NCBI RefSeq assembly: GCF_024756275.1
Contig: NZ_JANUGQ010000001.1
Span: forward strand, 310,001-374,000
From: Streptomyces pyxinae
GTDB taxonomy: Bacteria > Actinomycetota > Actinomycetes > Streptomycetales > Streptomycetaceae
Reading direction: 5' to 3'
Length of the DNA stretch: 64,000 bases
Part shown: one piece after another, positions 43,456 to 52,603 of the stretch
Layout of the letters: the number at the start of each line of letters is the position of its first letter
How positions within the stretch are numbered: position 1 is the first letter of the stretch
Notes under the pieces: generated by a model
Told to the model about the DNA's origin: nothing
The model's input: only the letters and a program-made list of their open reading frames with translations
The model's database searches: none
Translations under genes and position numbers: made by a program

Positions 43456-44223
43456 ATGGCCACGGACGGGGGCGGCGACGGCGCCGAGGGCGGCGGGACG
43501 GCCGTGCGCACCGCGCGGGTGCCCAAGTACTACCGGCTGAAGCGGCATCTGCTCGACATGACCGAGACCCTCCCGCCCGGCACCCCCGTACCGCCCGAGC
43601 GCACCCTCGCCGCCGAGTTCGACACCTCCCGCACCACCGTGCGCCAGGCGCTCCAGGAACTGGTGGTGGAGGGCCGGCTGGAGCGCATCCAGGGCAAGGG
43701 CACCTTCGTCGCCAAGCCCAAGGTCTCCCAGGCGCTCCAGCTCACCTCGTACACCGAGGACATGCGCGCCCAGGGACTCGAACCCACCTCGCAGTTGCTG
43801 GACATCGGCTACGTCACGGCCGACGACACCCTCGCCGGGCTGCTGGACATCTCCCCCGGCGGCCGGGTCCTGCGCATCGAACGGCTGCGGCTGGCCAGCG
43901 GCGAGCCGATGGCCATCGAGACCACCCATCTCTCGGCCAAGCGGTTCCCGGCGCTGCGCCGCTCGCTGGTCAAGTACACCTCGCTCTACACCGCGCTGGC
44001 CGAGGTCTACGACGTCCATCTGGCCGAGGCGGAGGAGACCATCGAGACCTCGCTCGCCACCCCGCGCGAGGCCGGACTGCTGGGCACCGACACCGGTCTG
44101 CCGATGCTGCTGCTCTCCCGGCACTCCCTGGACCGGGACGGCGAGCCGGTGGAGTGGGTCCGCTCGGTCTACCGGGGCGACCGCTACAAGTTCGTCGCCC
44201 GGCTCCGGCGCCCGGCCGACTGA
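43456..44223 (+). CDS. dasR: GntR-family master regulator DasR
   Basis: 255 residues from ATG 43456 (GGAAGG upstream); a longer in-frame start at 43378 lacks support. The winged HTH (about 20-85: [24 protein letters not shown]) and UTRA effector domain (about 105-245) are nearly identical, as I recall it, to S. coelicolor DasR. It represses dasABC, nagB, chitinase and some antibiotic genes, and is released by glucosamine-6-phosphate. Divergent from dasA. Confidence 0.96.
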   Translation: MATDGGGDGAEGGGTAVRTARVPKYYRLKRHLLDMTETLPPGTPVPPERTLAAEFDTSRTTVRQALQELVVEGRLERIQGKGTFVAKPKVSQALQLTSYTEDMRAQGLEPTSQLLDIGYVTADDTLAGLLDISPGGRVLRIERLRLASGEPMAIETTHLSAKRFPALRRSLVKYTSLYTALAEVYDVHLAEAEETIETSLATPREAGLLGTDTGLPMLLLSRHSLDRDGEPVEWVRSVYRGDRYKFVARLRRPAD

Positions 44224-44548
44224 CCGGCCGGCCCGACCCGACCGGGGCCGGTCCGGCCGACCCGTGGGTGGCCGGCCTGCCCGACCGGCCGATCTGCCCC
44301 GCGGCCCGACCGGGGGCCGGGGTGCCCGACCGCTCCGGCCCCGACCGGCTGCCGGTTGCCCGGCCGGCGGCCCTCCCTCCCGTACGGACCCCGGCACACG
44401 TCCCGGGCGCGAGGGCCCGGGAGCGGGTCACCGGACCGAGACCTGTCCGGTATGCGGATAGGGGTTCCCTGGCGCGGAACCGTCCCCTAGATTTCCTGCC
44501 CATTACGCGTGTGATCGCGGGTGACCGGCGAGGGGACGGAGCCACGGC
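44224..44548. other. Gap between dasR and the DUF3311 gene
   Basis: 325 bases. A dyad GGTTCC-N7-GGAACC (44463-44468, 44476-44481) lies 68 bases before the DUF3311 start and could be an operator. The rest is GC-rich CCGGCC-type sequence without a gene. Confidence 0.5.
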
Positions 44549-44878
44549 ATGTCACAGCACCATCAGCGGGACGCGGCGGACGGCGGAGCGGCGGCTGGGA
44601 CGGGCGGGACGGGGAGCGCGGCACCACCGGGCGCACCACCAGGCGCAGCGCCGGTGGTGACACCGGTACGGGTGGTGATCGCGCTCTGCCTGGCCGCGCC
44701 CTTCGTGGCGATGCTCTGGGTGGGCTCGTACGCCAAGGCCGATCCGGCCTTCGCCGGTATCCCGTTCTTCTACTGGTACCAGATGCTCTGGGTGCTGGTC
44801 TCGACCGCGCTCACCGCGCTCGCGTACCGGCTCTGGCAGCGTGACCAGCGAGTGCGCCGGGGCGGTGGGGCGAAGTGA
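44549..44878 (+). CDS. DUF3311 small membrane protein, partner of the symporter
   Basis: 109 residues. A 38-residue Gly/Ala/Pro-rich N-terminus is followed by two membrane helices separated by ADPAFAGIPFFYWYQMLWV, the DUF3311 hallmark. Genes of this family lie directly before sodium:solute symporter genes, as here with a GTGA overlap, and are thought to be accessory subunits of the transporter. Confidence 0.85.
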   Translation: MSQHHQRDAADGGAAAGTGGTGSAAPPGAPPGAAPVVTPVRVVIALCLAAPFVAMLWVGSYAKADPAFAGIPFFYWYQMLWVLVSTALTALAYRLWQRDQRVRRGGGAK

Positions 44879-46503
44879 GGGACGGCGTGAACGGCGTGGC
44901 GCTCGCCGTCTTCATCTTCTTCTTCCTGGCCGTCACGGTGATGGGCTTCCTCGCCGCCCGCTGGCGGCGCGCCGAGAACGAGCACAGCCTGGACGAATGG
45001 GGGCTCGGCGGGCGCTCGTTCGGCACCTGGGTCACCTGGTTCCTGCTCGGCGGCGACCTCTACACGGCGTACACCTTCGTCGCCGTACCGGCGGCCATCT
45101 ACGCGGCGGGCTCGGCCGGCTTCTTCGCCGTGCCGTACACCATCCTGGTCTACCCGCTGATCTTCACCTTCCTGCCCCGCCTCTGGTCGGTGTCGCACCG
45201 CCACGGGTACGTCACCACCTCCGACTTCGTCCGGGGCCGGTTCGGCTCCCGGGGGCTGTCGCTGGCGGTCGCGCTCACCGGGCTGCTCGCCACCATGCCG
45301 TACATCGCCCTCCAGCTCGTCGGCATCCAGGCGGTGCTGGACGTGATGGGCGTGGGCGGCGGCGAGACCACCCACTGGTTCGTCAAGGACCTGCCGCTGC
45401 TGATCGCCTTCGGCGTGCTCGCCGCGTACACCTACTCCTCGGGGCTGCGCGCCCCGGCGCTGATCGCCTTCGTCAAGGACACGCTCATCTATGTGGTGAT
45501 CGCGGTCGCGATCATCTACATCCCGATCAAACTGGGCGGCTTCGGCGCCATCTTCGACGCGGCGGGTGATGCCTTCGCACAGGTGAACCCGGCCACCGGG
45601 AAGCCGCGCGGATCCCTGGTGCCGGGCGAGATGGGCCAGTGGGGATACGCCACCCTGGCGCTCGGCTCGGCGCTGGCGCTGTTCATGTATCCGCACTCGA
45701 TCACGGCCACCCTCTCCTCCCGCAGCCGGGAGGTGATCCGCCGCAACACCACCATTCTGCCGCTCTACTCGCTGATGCTGGGCCTGCTGGCGGTGCTCGG
45801 CTTCATGGCCATCGCCGCCGGGATCAAGGTGAAGAACACCCAGCTGGCCATCCCGCAGCTCTTCGAGGACATGTTCCCGGACTGGTTCGCGGGGGTGGCG
45901 TTCGCGGCCATCGGCATCGGGGCGCTGGTCCCGGCGGCCATCATGTCCATCGCCGCCGCCAATCTCTTCACCCGGAACATCTACAAGGACTTCCTGAAGC
46001 CGGACGCCACCCCGGAGCAGGAGACCAAGGTGTCCAAGCTGGTGTCGCTGCTGGTCAAGGTGGGCGCGCTGATCTTCGTACTGACCATGGACAAGACCGT
46101 CGCCATCAACTTCCAGCTGCTCGGCGGGATCTGGATCCTCCAGACCTTCCCGGCCCTGGTCGGCGGCCTGTTCACCCGCTGGTTCCACCGCTGGGCGCTG
46201 CTCGCCGGCTGGGCGGTCGGCATGGTCTACGGCACCGCGGCGGCGTACGGGGTGGCCTCCCCGACCCAGAAGCACTTCGGCGGCTCGTCGGCGGAGATCC
46301 CGGGCATCGGCGAGATCGGCTACATCGGGCTCACCGCCTTTGTGCTCAACGCGCTGGTCACCGTGGTCCTGACCGTGGTGCTGAAGGCGGCCGGGGCGCC
46401 GGACGGGGTGGACGAGACCTCGCCGTCCGACTACACCGCCGACGCGGGTGACCCGGGCGTCCGCACCGAGCTGCCCAAGGTCACCGAGGGCGCCGGCCAC
46501 TGA
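44875..46503 (+). CDS. Sodium:solute symporter (monocarboxylate permease-like)
   Basis: 542 residues from GTG 44875, which overlaps the DUF3311 stop. About 13 membrane helices; the SSS core has DEWGLGGRSFGTWVTWFLLGGDLYTAYTF and ITATLSSRSREVIRRNT (read in parts). The overall pattern is like MctC/MctP transporters of acetate, pyruvate or lactate. Substrate assignment is by resemblance only. Confidence 0.88.
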   Translation: MRDGVNGVALAVFIFFFLAVTVMGFLAARWRRAENEHSLDEWGLGGRSFGTWVTWFLLGGDLYTAYTFVAVPAAIYAAGSAGFFAVPYTILVYPLIFTFLPRLWSVSHRHGYVTTSDFVRGRFGSRGLSLAVALTGLLATMPYIALQLVGIQAVLDVMGVGGGETTHWFVKDLPLLIAFGVLAAYTYSSGLRAPALIAFVKDTLIYVVIAVAIIYIPIKLGGFGAIFDAAGDAFAQVNPATGKPRGSLVPGEMGQWGYATLALGSALALFMYPHSITATLSSRSREVIRRNTTILPLYSLMLGLLAVLGFMAIAAGIKVKNTQLAIPQLFEDMFPDWFAGVAFAAIGIGALVPAAIMSIAAANLFTRNIYKDFLKPDATPEQETKVSKLVSLLVKVGALIFVLTMDKTVAINFQLLGGIWILQTFPALVGGLFTRWFHRWALLAGWAVGMVYGTAAAYGVASPTQKHFGGSSAEIPGIGEIGYIGLTAFVLNALVTVVLTVVLKAAGAPDGVDETSPSDYTADAGDPGVRTELPKVTEGAGH

Positions 46504-46676
46504 GCCGCTCCCCCGGGCCCCGGGCCGTCGCCCCCTCCGCCGCCGAGCCGGTACGGGGAGGGGTGACGGCCCGTCGCCGTGTCCCGGGACGGTACGGGCG
46601 TACGCCCCGGAGCCGGCCGGTCCGCGTACGGCGCCGCGCGCGGGCGGGGCGGCGGGTTCCGGGCGAGACTGCGGCC

Positions 46677-47429
46677 ATGGACTTCACCATCAGGGCCGTA
46701 CGATCCGACGAGCACACCGCGCTGGGCGAGCTCACCGCCCGGGCCTACCTCCACGACGGGCTGCTGGACTTCGGGGAGAGCGACGAGCAGCTGTCCCTGC
46801 TGCGCGATGTGGCCGCCCGGGCCGCCGGGGCGCGGGTCCTGGTGGCGGCCGACTCCGACGGCGAGGGCCGGCTGCTGGGCGGGGTGACCCTGGCGCCGCA
46901 CGGCGGGCCGTGGGCCGAGCGGGCCCGGCCCGGCGAGGCCGAGCTGCGGATGCTCGCGGTGGCGGCCGGGGCGCGGCGCCGGGGAGTCGGTGAGGCCCTG
47001 GTGCGGGCCTGCGCCGAGCACGCGGCAGGGTTCACCGGCGCGGCGCGCCCGGCCCGTACGACCCCGCCGGCGTCCACGGCGCGTACGGCCCTCCCGGCGC
47101 ACCTGGCGCGTACGACTCCGCCGGCGCGACCGGCGCACAGGACCGGGGCGGCGCACCCGGCACGCACGGCCGGGGCGACGCATACGCCCGGATCCGGTCA
47201 CGCGGCCCCCGCGACGGACCCGGTGACGGCGGCGGCCGCGAGCGCCGGCGCGCCCGGCGAGGCGGTCCCCGGCGGCCCCGCGGAGGTCTCCCGGCTGGTG
47301 GTGTCGACCCGGTCCGCGATGCGCCCGGCGCGCCGCCTCTGGGCGCGTCTGGGCTTCGTACGGACCCCCGATCGGGACTGGGAGCCGCTCCCCGGCGTCA
47401 CGCTGCTCACTTACGCGCTGACGCTCTGA
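46677..47429 (+). CDS. GNAT N-acetyltransferase with a long internal insert
   Basis: 250 residues from ATG 46677. The N-terminal half has standard GNAT strands (FTIRAVRSDE), then the acetyl-CoA motif LRMLAVAAGARRRGVGEALVRAC. About 75 residues of Ala/Thr/Pro/Arg low complexity follow before the fold resumes with VSRLVVSTRSAMRPARRLWARLGF. The insert falls between motif A and the C-terminal strands, so the enzyme probably tolerates it as a surface loop. The stop lies just before the NrdR boxes. Confidence 0.82.
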   Translation: MDFTIRAVRSDEHTALGELTARAYLHDGLLDFGESDEQLSLLRDVAARAAGARVLVAADSDGEGRLLGGVTLAPHGGPWAERARPGEAELRMLAVAAGARRRGVGEALVRACAEHAAGFTGAARPARTTPPASTARTALPAHLARTTPPARPAHRTGAAHPARTAGATHTPGSGHAAPATDPVTAAAASAGAPGEAVPGGPAEVSRLVVSTRSAMRPARRLWARLGFVRTPDRDWEPLPGVTLLTYALTL

Positions 47430-47441
47430 GGCGCCACGACA

Positions 47442-47487
47442 CACAACATGTGGGGGGCGCTTCAGGAGGCTCCCCCCACATGTATGC
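47442..47487. promoter_or_regulatory. Two NrdR-box-like sites upstream of the riboswitch
   Basis: ACATGTGGGGGG (47446-47457) and CCCCCCACATGT (47472-47483) form a perfect 12-base inverted repeat. Extended outward, CACAACATGTGGGG and CCCCCACATGTATG resemble NrdR boxes, and the ACATGT centres are 32 bases, about three helical turns, apart. NrdR represses Streptomyces nrdABS and nrdRJ through paired boxes. Confidence 0.65.
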
Positions 47488-47489
47488 TC

Positions 47490-47600
47490 GTCCTCGCTGT
47501 CGTCGCAGGGGAATCCGGTGGAAATCCGGAACTGTCCCGCAACGGTGTATTCGGTGCGCCTTTGTACGACCGAGCAGTCCGAAGACCTGCCGGCAGCGCT
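47490..47600 (+). ncRNA. Cobalamin (vitamin B12) riboswitch
   Basis: Conserved core in order: GGGGAATCCGGTGGAAATCC from 47508, ACTGTCCCGCAACGGTG (47531-47547), and the B12 box AGTCCGAAGACCTGCC (47576-47591). It lies 150-250 bases before nrdA. B12 binding should shut off the class Ia reductase, leaving the B12-dependent class II enzyme, as shown for S. coelicolor. The expression-platform helix was not resolved. Confidence 0.93.
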
Positions 47601-47747
47601 TCCGTGCCGCCCGGTCCGGAAGCCAGACGTCCGGGCCTCGCGGAATGGGCCTGCGGATGCGGTCACGCGCGCCCTGGTGCCCCCGGCGTGCCCCGCTCCG
47701 CCGGTGCCCGCCGCAGGTCCCCAGCCGAGCGAGGGAGAGCCCCCACC

Positions 47748-50132
47748 GTGACCATCGCGCCAGCCGATCCGGCCTCAGCAGTCACGAGCCAGGAGACGGA
47801 GACGGACGGCCCCGGGACCGTTCTGCTGCGGACCCTGACCGACCTCACCGCCGACCTGCCCGACACCGACCCCGGTCGGGTCGCCGCCGCCGCGCTGCGC
47901 GGCCGGCACGCGGGTTCGGACGAGGCCGAGCTGCGGGAGCTCGCCACCGAGGCGGCCGCCGGTCTGATCGGTGACGACCCGGCGTACTCCCGGCTCGCCG
48001 CCCGGCTGCTGACCCGGACCATCGCGGACGAGGCGGCCAGCCAGGGCTCGGTCTCCTTCTCCGCCTCGGTCGCCGTGGGACACCGCGAGGGGCTCATCGC
48101 GGACCGTACCGCCGCGTTCGCCGAGCTCCACCGGGAGCGGCTGGACGCGCTGATCGACACGGCCGCCGACGACCGCTTCGGCTACTTCGGGCTGCGCACC
48201 CTCTACAGCCGCTACCTGCTGCGCCACCCGATCACCCGCAAGGTGATCGAGACCCCCCAGCACTTCATGCTCCGGGTGGCCTGCGGACTGGCCGAGGACG
48301 AGTCGGCACGCGCGCTGGACGAGGTGGCGTCGCTCTACGGGCTGATGAGCCGGCTGGACTACCTGCCCTCCTCCCCCACCCTCTTCAACTCCGGCACCCG
48401 GCACCCGCAGATGTCCTCCTGCTATCTGCTGGACTCGCCGCTGGACGAGCTGGACTCCATCTACGACCGCTACCACCAGGTCGCGCGGCTCTCGAAGCAC
48501 GCGGGCGGCATCGGCCTCTCGTACTCCCGGATCCGGTCCCGCGGTTCCCTCATCCGGGGGACCAACGGCCACTCCAACGGCATCGTCCCGTTCCTGAAGA
48601 CGCTGGACGCCTCGGTCGCCGCCGTCAACCAGGGCGGTCGCCGCAAGGGTGCCGCCGCGGTCTACCTGGAGACCTGGCACTCGGACATCGAGGAGTTCCT
48701 GGAGCTCCGCGACAACACCGGTGAGGACCAGCGCCGTACGCACAACCTGAACCTGGCGCACTGGATCCCGGACGAGTTCATGCGCCGGGTCAACGCGGAC
48801 GCCACGTGGTCGCTGTTCTCCCCGGCCGACGTGCCGGAGCTGGTCGACCTGTGGGGCGACGAGTTCGACGCCGCGTACCGCAGGGCGGAGGCCGCCGGGC
48901 TGGCCCGCAAGACCATGCCGGCCCGTGAGCTGTACGGCCGGATGATGCGGACCCTGGCGCAGACCGGCAACGGCTGGATGACGTTCAAGGACGCCTCCAA
49001 CCGCACCGCCAACCAGACCGCCGAGCCGGGCCACACGGTCCACTCGTCCAACCTGTGCACCGAGATCCTCGAGGTCACGGACGACGGCGAGACCGCGGTC
49101 TGCAACCTGGGCTCGGTCAACCTCGGCGCCTTCGTCGAGAACGGCGACATCGACTGGGAGCGGCTGGACGCCACCGTGCGCACCGCCGTCACCTTCCTCG
49201 ACCGGGTCGTGGACATCAACTTCTACCCGACCGAGCAGGCCGGCCGCTCCAACGCCAAGTGGCGTCCGGTGGGCCTGGGCGCGATGGGTCTCCAGGACGT
49301 CTTCTTCCAGCTGAAGCTGCCGTTCGACTCCCCCGAGGCACGCGCCCTCTCCACCCGGATCGCCGAGCGGATCATGCTCGCCTCCTACGAGGCGTCCTGC
49401 GACCTGGCGGAGCGCCACGGACCGCTGCCCGCCTGGGAGAAGACCCGCGCCGCCCGCGGTGTCCTGCACCCGGACCACTACGGCAGCGCCGTGGAGCTGA
49501 CCTGGCCGGAGCGCTGGGCCGCGCTGCGCGAGCGGATCGCCGCCACCGGCATGCGCAACTCGCTGCTGCTGGCGATCGCCCCGACCGCGACCATCGCCTC
49601 CATCGCCGGTGTCTACGAGTGCATCGAGCCGCAGGTCTCCAACCTGTTCAAGCGCGAGACGCTCTCCGGTGAGTTCCTCCAGGTCAACGGCTACCTGGTG
49701 GAGGAGCTGAAGAAGCTCGGCGTGTGGGACGCGCAGACCCGCGAGGCGCTGCGCGAGGCCAACGGCTCGGTGCAGGGCTTCTCCTGGGTGCCCGCCGAGG
49801 TGCGCGCGCTCTACCGCACCGCCTGGGAGATCCCGCAGCGCGGCCTGATCGACATGGCGGCGGCCCGGACCCCGTTCCTGGACCAGTCGCAGTCGCTCAA
49901 CCTGTTCCTGGAGACGCCGACCATCGGCAAGCTCTCCTCGATGTACGCGTACGCCTGGAAGCAGGGGCTGAAGACGACGTACTACCTGCGCTCCCGGCCG
50001 GCGACCCGGATCGCCCGTGCCGCCTCCGGCTCGGCTCCGGCCGCCGCCACCATCCCCGTACAGCAGGCGGCCGATCCCGAGGCCGTCGCCTGCTCCCTTG
50101 AGAACCCCGAGTCCTGCGAGGCCTGCCAGTAA
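47748..50132 (+). CDS. nrdA: Ribonucleoside-diphosphate reductase alpha subunit (class Ia)
   Basis: 794 residues from GTG 47748; longer in-frame starts run through the riboswitch. An N-terminal region (about 30-110) may be an ATP-cone-like domain. The catalytic barrel has PSSPTLFNSGTRHPQMSSCYLLD (C225), the NLCTEILE loop, and the C-terminal redox pair CEACQ that relays electrons from thioredoxin. It makes dNDPs together with NrdB. The 3' end overlaps the nrdB ATG by one base. Confidence 0.95.
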   Translation: MTIAPADPASAVTSQETETDGPGTVLLRTLTDLTADLPDTDPGRVAAAALRGRHAGSDEAELRELATEAAAGLIGDDPAYSRLAARLLTRTIADEAASQGSVSFSASVAVGHREGLIADRTAAFAELHRERLDALIDTAADDRFGYFGLRTLYSRYLLRHPITRKVIETPQHFMLRVACGLAEDESARALDEVASLYGLMSRLDYLPSSPTLFNSGTRHPQMSSCYLLDSPLDELDSIYDRYHQVARLSKHAGGIGLSYSRIRSRGSLIRGTNGHSNGIVPFLKTLDASVAAVNQGGRRKGAAAVYLETWHSDIEEFLELRDNTGEDQRRTHNLNLAHWIPDEFMRRVNADATWSLFSPADVPELVDLWGDEFDAAYRRAEAAGLARKTMPARELYGRMMRTLAQTGNGWMTFKDASNRTANQTAEPGHTVHSSNLCTEILEVTDDGETAVCNLGSVNLGAFVENGDIDWERLDATVRTAVTFLDRVVDINFYPTEQAGRSNAKWRPVGLGAMGLQDVFFQLKLPFDSPEARALSTRIAERIMLASYEASCDLAERHGPLPAWEKTRAARGVLHPDHYGSAVELTWPERWAALRERIAATGMRNSLLLAIAPTATIASIAGVYECIEPQVSNLFKRETLSGEFLQVNGYLVEELKKLGVWDAQTREALREANGSVQGFSWVPAEVRALYRTAWEIPQRGLIDMAAARTPFLDQSQSLNLFLETPTIGKLSSMYAYAWKQGLKTTYYLRSRPATRIARAASGSAPAAATIPVQQAADPEAVACSLENPESCEACQ

Positions 50133-51145
50133 TGAGCTCCACCGAGAAGAACCTGCTCGATCCGGGATTCGAGCTGACCCTGCGTCCGATGCGCTACCCG
50201 GACTTCTACGAGCGCTACCGCGACGCGATCAAGAACACCTGGACCGTGGAGGAGGTCGACCTCCACTCCGACGTGGCCGACCTCGCCAAGCTGTCCCCGG
50301 GCGAGCAGCACATGATCGGCCGCCTGGTGGCGTTCTTCGCCACCGGTGACTCGATCGTCGCCAACAACCTGGTGCTGACGCTCTACAAGCACATCAACTC
50401 GCCCGAGGCCCGCCTCTACCTCTCGCGCCAGCTGTTCGAGGAGGCCGTGCACGTCCAGTTCTATCTGACGCTGCTCGACACCTACCTCCCCGATCCGGAG
50501 GACCGCGCGGCGGCCTTCGCGGCGGTCGAGAACATCCCCTCCATCCGCGAGAAGGCGCAGTTCTGCTTCAAGTGGATGGACTCGGTCGAGACGATCGACC
50601 AGCTGGAGACCCAGGCCGACCGCCGCCGTTTCCTGCTGAACCTGATCTGCTTCGCGGCGTGCATCGAGGGCCTGTTCTTCTACGGCGCCTTCGCGTACGT
50701 CTACTGGTTCCGGTCGCGCGGCCTGCTGCACGGCCTGGCGACCGGCACCAACTGGGTGTTCCGCGACGAGACGATGCACATGAACTTCGCCTTCGAGGTC
50801 GTGGACACCGTCCGCAAGGAGGAGCCGGAGCTCTTCGACGAGCAGCTCACCCAGCAGGTCACCGACATGCTGAAGGAGGCCGTCGAGGCGGAGCTCCAGT
50901 TCGGCCGTGACCTGTGCGGCGACGGTCTGCCGGGCATGAACACCGAGTCGATGCGCCAGTACCTGGAGTGCGTGGCTGACCAGCGCCTCCAGCGCCTGGG
51001 CTTCGCCCCGGTGTACGGCTCCGAGAACCCGTTCTCGTTCATGGAGCTCCAGGGCGTGCAGGAGCTGACCAACTTCTTCGAGCGCCGTCCGTCCGCCTAC
51101 CAGGTGGCGGTCGAGGGCTCGGTGGACCTGGACGAAGACTTCTAG
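50132..51145 (+). CDS. nrdB: Ribonucleoside-diphosphate reductase beta subunit
   Basis: 337 residues, ATG sharing its A with the nrdA stop. Diiron ligands are visible in EEAVHVQFY, CIEGLFFYGAF and RDETMHMNFAFE, the ferritin-like R2 core carrying the tyrosyl radical. Expected length. S. coelicolor has a third gene, nrdS, after nrdB; here the next gene is an opposite-strand PfpI protein, so nrdS is absent from this locus. Confidence 0.95.
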   Translation: MSSTEKNLLDPGFELTLRPMRYPDFYERYRDAIKNTWTVEEVDLHSDVADLAKLSPGEQHMIGRLVAFFATGDSIVANNLVLTLYKHINSPEARLYLSRQLFEEAVHVQFYLTLLDTYLPDPEDRAAAFAAVENIPSIREKAQFCFKWMDSVETIDQLETQADRRRFLLNLICFAACIEGLFFYGAFAYVYWFRSRGLLHGLATGTNWVFRDETMHMNFAFEVVDTVRKEEPELFDEQLTQQVTDMLKEAVEAELQFGRDLCGDGLPGMNTESMRQYLECVADQRLQRLGFAPVYGSENPFSFMELQGVQELTNFFERRPSAYQVAVEGSVDLDEDF

Positions 51146-51180
51146 TCTTCCGGTCTTCCGGTCTTCCGGTCTTCCGGTCT
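51146..51180. repeat. TCTTCCGG octamer, four tandem copies after nrdB
   Basis: Exact units at 51146, 51154, 51162 and 51170, starting at the base after the nrdB stop, then a partial TCT. Confidence 0.92.
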
Positions 51181-51198
51181 GAGCGTGCCGCCGGTACG

Positions 51199-51247
51199 CC
51201 GAAGGGCCCGTTCACCCGTGCTTTCACGGAGTGGACGGGCCCTTCGG
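51199..51247. terminator. nrdAB terminator
   Basis: A 17-base stem (CCGAAGGGCCCGTtCAC pairing 51231-51247, one G-U) enclosing a smaller CCGTG/CACGG hairpin; 54 bases after nrdB and before the convergent PfpI gene. Confidence 0.75.
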
Positions 51248-51302
51248 GGTTTCCGCGCGGGTTCCCGGCGGTACCGGGCACGCTGCCGGGCGGCCGGGGG
51301 CG

Positions 51303-51869
51303 TCAGCCCTGGGCGGCCAGCACCGAGCCGATCTCGCTCAGGAAGTCGTCCAGGTCACCGGGGTTGCGGGAGGTGATCAGCGTCCAGCCGTCGGCCTCGC
51401 AGCGCACCGCCGGGCCGTCCTTCCAGGTGCCGCCGGCGTTGATGATGTCGGTACGGACCGAGGCGTACGAGGTGAGGGTCTTGCCCCGCACCACGTCCGC
51501 CTCCACCAGGGCCCACGGCCCGTGGCAGATGGCAGCGACCGGACGGCCGGTGAGGGTGAAGGCGCGGACGGCCGCGACCGCCTTCTCCTCCAGCCGCAGC
51601 TGGTCGGCGTTGACGGTGCCGCCGGGGAGCAGCAGCAGGTCGTAGGCGGACACATCGGCGTCGGCCAGGGTGAGGTCGGGGGTGACGCTCTTGCCGGGGT
51701 CCTTGTCCCCGACCAGCGTCTGGACCGGCTCGTTCTTGACGGCGGCCACGTCCACCTGGGCGCCCGCAGCCCGCAGCCGCTCGACCGGGACGACCAGCTC
51801 GTCCTGCTCGACGCCGTAGTTGTGGACGACGGCCAGGACCGCCCGGCCGGCCAGCTCGTTCTCTGCCAT
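51303..51869 (-). CDS. DJ-1/PfpI family protein (type 1 glutamine amidotransferase-like)
   Basis: 188 residues from ATG 51869 (AGAGGA upstream). The nucleophile elbow is AAICHGPWAL, with Cys and adjacent His; an acidic residue in VVPVERL and the LLLPGGTVNADQLR loop match PfpI-type proteases/deglycases used in stress protection. The substrate is unknown. Convergent with nrdAB. Confidence 0.88.
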   Translation of the reverse strand: MAENELAGRAVLAVVHNYGVEQDELVVPVERLRAAGAQVDVAAVKNEPVQTLVGDKDPGKSVTPDLTLADADVSAYDLLLLPGGTVNADQLRLEEKAVAAVRAFTLTGRPVAAICHGPWALVEADVVRGKTLTSYASVRTDIINAGGTWKDGPAVRCEADGWTLITSRNPGDLDDFLSEIGSVLAAQG

Positions 51870-52169
51870 GGCTGTTCTTCCTCTCGTCTGCTGCCATGGC
51901 ACCGCGTACCCGCCCACCGGCCGCCCAGACCGGGCATTTCCCACCCATTCCGCCGCAGGCGCGGTCACGGGCGCGGGGTGACCGCGTCACTGGGCCGGTC
52001 CGTGCCGGGCGCTCGGCGGGGGCCAAGCCGTGGCCAGAGGTTGGCGAGTCGACGCCAACTCGGGGTGGCGGAGCCTTACGGCGTCCCGGGCCGGGGCAGA
52101 ACCGGGGCGGACACCCCGCGTCCACCCCGTTCACCCCGTTCGCTCACCCCGACCAGGAGGCCACCCACC
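51870..52169. other. Divergent region between PfpI and secreted-protein genes
   Basis: 300 bases. AGGAGG for the secreted-protein gene is at about 52155-52160. I see no further gene or clear operator. Confidence 0.5.
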
Positions 52170-52535
52170 ATGACCACCACCGGCACGCCCCCCGGCGGCG
52201 CGGCGGCCGCGCGGGCCCTGTCCCGGGCCCGTACGGCTCCGCTCACCCTGCTCGCGGCACTCGGCGCACTGCTGCTCGCCGCCGCTCCCGCCCCGGCCGC
52301 CGCGCTCGCGGCACCGTCCGACGTGAGCACCCGGGGCACCGCTCCGGCCTGTGTCACCCGGGACGTCATCAAGCAGAAGAAGACCGTCACCATCAGAAAC
52401 GGCTGCGGAAAGGCCATGCATCTGAAGCTGGTCATCGACAACGGCCCGGACGGCCAGTGCTGGACCTATCAGAACGGCGAGGCCTACGTCTGGACCTGGA
52501 AGTCCGGCTCGTACGGCAAGGTGGTGACCTGCTGA
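52170..52535 (+). CDS. Small secreted protein with two putative disulfides
   Basis: 121 residues from ATG 52170. A long signal peptide has a basic N-terminus (RALSRARTA) and a hydrophobic core to about residue 45, ending near ALAAPSD. The mature about 70 residues contain four cysteines: CVT...NGC (18 apart) and GQCWTYQ...TC (24 apart). The spacing recalls the tendamistat alpha-amylase inhibitor fold, but the inhibitory WRY triad is absent (KKT occurs in that area), so inhibition of amylase is unlikely. Function unknown. Confidence 0.68.
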   Translation: MTTTGTPPGGAAAARALSRARTAPLTLLAALGALLLAAAPAPAAALAAPSDVSTRGTAPACVTRDVIKQKKTVTIRNGCGKAMHLKLVIDNGPDGQCWTYQNGEAYVWTWKSGSYGKVVTC

Positions 52536-52603
52536 GGCCGCGCCCCGCGCACACCGCACCCGCCGGAGGCCGCCGGCCGGGAGCGCCGGGGCGCCGGAGC
52601 GGC

